The notes beneath the pieces were generated by a model. That model was not told the origin of the DNA. It saw only the letters and a list, made by a program, of their open reading frames with translations, and made no database searches. The translations under genes and the position numbers were made by a program. DNA of 8,386 nucleotides from Rhodocyclaceae bacterium (lineage in GTDB: Bacteria > Pseudomonadota > Gammaproteobacteria > Burkholderiales > Rhodocyclaceae): positions 1-8,386 of the forward strand of contig JADLGU010000001.1 in NCBI GenBank assembly GCA_020849155.1, in the 5' to 3' direction. Shown here one piece after another: positions 6,333 through 8,386 of this stretch; the stretch's first letter is position 1, and each line of letters starts with the position of its first letter.

Positions 6333-6343
6333 CGATACATCTT
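6333..6343. promoter_or_regulatory. Predicted NsrR operator 2 (half-site)
   Basis: The minus strand reads AAGATGTATCG, with nine bases matching the NsrR half-site AAGATGYATTT. The site lies just downstream of the predicted nsrR start, suited to autoregulation. It sits 47 bases from the identical core in operator 1, and a further ACATCT at 6326-6331 lies 11 bases, one helical turn, away. Confidence 0.55.
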
Positions 6344-6365
6344 TTGGCGGCACTGCCCGGACCTC

Positions 6366-6803
6366 ATGCGGCTGACCACCTTTTCAGACTACAGCCTGCG
6401 CGTGCTGATGTACCTCGGCTTCAGGCCGGAGGCGCTTGCCACCATCGCCGAGATCGCCGCAGCCTATGGTATCTCGGAAAATCACCTGATGAAGGTGGTG
6501 CATTTCCTGGCCCAGGAAGGCTACGTCGAGACGGTGCGCGGCAAGGGCGGCGGCCTGCGCCTGGCGCAGTCGCCCTCGGCGATCTCCATCGGCGAGGTGG
6601 TGCGCGGCGCCGAGGGAAGCCTGGCACTGGTGGAATGCTTCGACGCGGAGCAGAACCAGTGCAATATCGCGCCGGCCTGCGTTCTCAAGGGCGTGTTCAG
6701 AAAGGCCGCGGAGGCTTTCTTCGCCGAGTTGGACCGCCACACGCTGGCCGACCTGCTGCGGCCGGCGCCGCGCCTTGCGCGGATACTGCACCCCGTCCGA
6801 TAA
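6366..6803 (+). CDS. nsrR: Rrf2-family Fe-S transcriptional regulator, NsrR-type nitric-oxide sensor
   Basis: A 145-residue winged-helix repressor of the Rrf2 family. The DNA-binding part has the typical MRLTTFSDYSLRVLMYLG start, helix-turn-helix ISENHLMKVVHFL (36-48) and wing VRGKGGGLRL (57-66). Cluster residues are Cys91, Cys99 and Cys105 (C-X7-C-X5-C), with Asp8 at the position that supplies the fourth ligand in Streptomyces NsrR. The context CNIAPACVLKGVF and the tail ELDRHTLADLL match NsrR better than IscR or RirA. NsrR holds a 4Fe-4S cluster, represses NO-defence genes and loses DNA binding when NO nitrosylates the cluster. The gene faces a DUF59-DUF2249-NnrS-like operon and has operator-like sequences at both promoters, so autoregulation is likely. 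The tail is 6 bases from the convergent livF end. Sensing specificity is inferred. Confidence 0.88.
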   Translation: MRLTTFSDYSLRVLMYLGFRPEALATIAEIAAAYGISENHLMKVVHFLAQEGYVETVRGKGGGLRLAQSPSAISIGEVVRGAEGSLALVECFDAEQNQCNIAPACVLKGVFRKAAEAFFAELDRHTLADLLRPAPRLARILHPVR

Positions 6804-6809
6804 GCCGCC

Positions 6810-7503
<694 letters not shown>

Positions 7504-7511
<8 letters not shown>

Positions 7512-8274
7512 CGGCGCCTCCGAGATACGCTTCGATCACCTTTGCATCGCGCTGCACCTCGGCCGGCACGCCTTCGGCGATCTTCTCGCCGTAGTCGAGC
7601 ACGGCGACGCGGTCGCACAGACCCATCACCAGCTTCACGTCGTGCTCGATGAGCAGGATCGTCAGGCCGTCGCCGCGCAGGGCCTCGATCAGATTTTTCA
7701 GCGACCCGGTTTCGGTCGCATTCATGCCGGCGGCCGGTTCGTCGAGCGCCAGCAGCTTCGGCTCGGTGGCGAGCGCCCGCGCGATCTCCAGCCGGCGCTG
7801 GTCGCCGTAGGCGAGGTGGCGTGCGAGGATATTGCCGTGCCGGTGGATGCCGACATACCGGAGCAGTTCGTGGGCGCGCTGCGCGATGGCGGCCTCCTCC
7901 TCGCGCGTGCTGCGGTTGCGCAGCACGGCGCCGATGACGCCGGCGCCGGTGCGCAGGTGGCGGCCGACCATGACGTTCTCCAGCGCCGTCATGTTGGCGA
8001 AGAGGCGGATGTTCTGGAAAGTGCGTGCGATGCCCTGCGCCGCCACTTCATGCGGCGCGGAAATGTCCAGCGGCGCGCCGTCGAAGACGAACCGGCCGCG
8101 GTCCGCAGTGTAAAGGCCGGTGAGCACGTTGAAGAAGGTGGTCTTGCCGGCGCCGTTGGGGCCGATCAGGCCGTAGATCTCGTTGCGGCGGATCGAGAGC
8201 GAGACGTCGTGCAATGCGCGCACGCCGCCGAAGCTCTTGCCGATCGACCGGGCTTCGAGCAGGGTTTCGCTCAT
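7504..8274 (-). CDS. livG: Branched-chain amino acid ABC transporter ATP-binding protein LivG
   Basis: A 256-residue ABC ATPase that pairs with LivF to power the LivHM permease. Motifs: Walker A GPNGAGKTT (38-46), the LivG hallmark IARTFQNIRLFANMTALENV (82-101) with Q-loop Gln87, signature LAYGDQRRLEIARAL (154-168), Walker B LLALDEPAAGMN (174-185) and switch His211 in LIEHDVKLVM. The signature has Asp where most LivG proteins have Gln (YGQQRR). The start is the ATG at 8274, overlapping the livM stop as ATGA; a start 16 codons further upstream at 8322 is open but lies within livM and adds an unrelated arginine-rich leader. The tail YLGGAVA overlaps livF by 8 bases. Confidence 0.93.
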
Positions 8275-8386
8275 CTGGCCTTCTCGGCGAGGAACTCGCG
8301 TTTGCGCCGGGCTTCGGGCCACAGCCCGGCCGGGCGATAGAGCATGACGGCGATCAGCGCCAGGCCGAACAGCAGCATGCGCAGCG
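8271..8386 (-). CDS. livM: Branched-chain amino acid ABC transporter permease LivM, C-terminal end only (5' part off window)
   Basis: Only the last 38 codons of this gene lie in the window. They read LRMLLFGLALIAVMLYRPAG and then LWPEARRKREFLAEKAR before a TGA. The hydrophobic helix followed by YRPAGLWPEARR is the characteristic LivM C-terminus, placing the basic tail in the cytoplasm. The stop overlaps the livG start (ATGA), consistent with one operon. The rest of the gene, and presumably livH and the binding protein, lie to the right of the window. Confidence 0.88.
   Translation of the reverse strand, partial: LRMLLFGLALIAVMLYRPAGLWPEARRKREFLAEKAR

Noticed and set aside
8275..8322. Upstream start for livG at 8322
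   Set aside because: It lies inside livM and adds an arginine-rich leader not seen in LivG; the ATGA overlap at 8274 is the usual operon arrangement.

Overview
The window is dense, GC-rich chromosomal DNA from a proteobacterium, most likely a betaproteobacterium (a Rhodocyclales- or Burkholderiales-type genome is my guess from protein style and gene content; no rRNA or other marker is present to prove it). Coding density is near 100 percent, genes overlap by a few bases, and there are no insertion sequences, tRNAs, CRISPR arrays or phage genes. The two ends cut through genes.

Layout. (1) 1-2410, minus strand: a tightly overlapped operon read right to left. It holds an atypical short-chain dehydrogenase/reductase (GTG start at 2410), a HemJ-type protoporphyrinogen oxidase membrane protein, and a THUMP-domain 23S rRNA methyltransferase of the RlmL type that runs off the left edge. 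(2) 2431-4598, plus strand: a divergent two-gene unit, a 2Fe-2S/FAD/NAD reductase of the CDP-6-deoxy-glucoseen reductase (AscD) type coupled by an ATGA overlap to a degenerate EAL-HDOD signalling protein. Only 20 bp separate it from the SDR operon. (3) 4591-6803: a probable nitric-oxide response module. An NsrR-type Rrf2 iron-sulfur repressor (plus strand) faces a three-gene minus-strand operon: a DUF59/MIP18 Fe-S maturation protein, a DUF2249 protein and an NnrS-like polytopic membrane protein. The 103-bp region between them contains two interleaved sigma70-type promoters and two NsrR-like operator half-sites. (4) 6810-8386, minus strand: the end of a branched-chain amino acid ABC transporter operon, livM (3' tail only), livG and livF.

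How the genes work together. The clearest functional unit is region 3. When NO damages the Fe-S cluster of NsrR, repression of both divergent promoters should lift, giving a Fe-S assembly or repair factor (DUF59), a small DUF2249 protein and a His-rich NnrS-like membrane protein. That assignment combines visible motifs (Asp8 and a C-X7-C-X5-C cluster motif in the regulator, operators sitting at both predicted transcription starts) with family knowledge; the biochemical roles of DUF2249 and the membrane protein remain inference. Region 1 mixes heme synthesis and rRNA modification, and region 2 mixes electron transfer and signalling; in both the genes are co-transcribed by arrangement, but no shared pathway is evident. 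Region 4 is an ordinary amino-acid uptake system.
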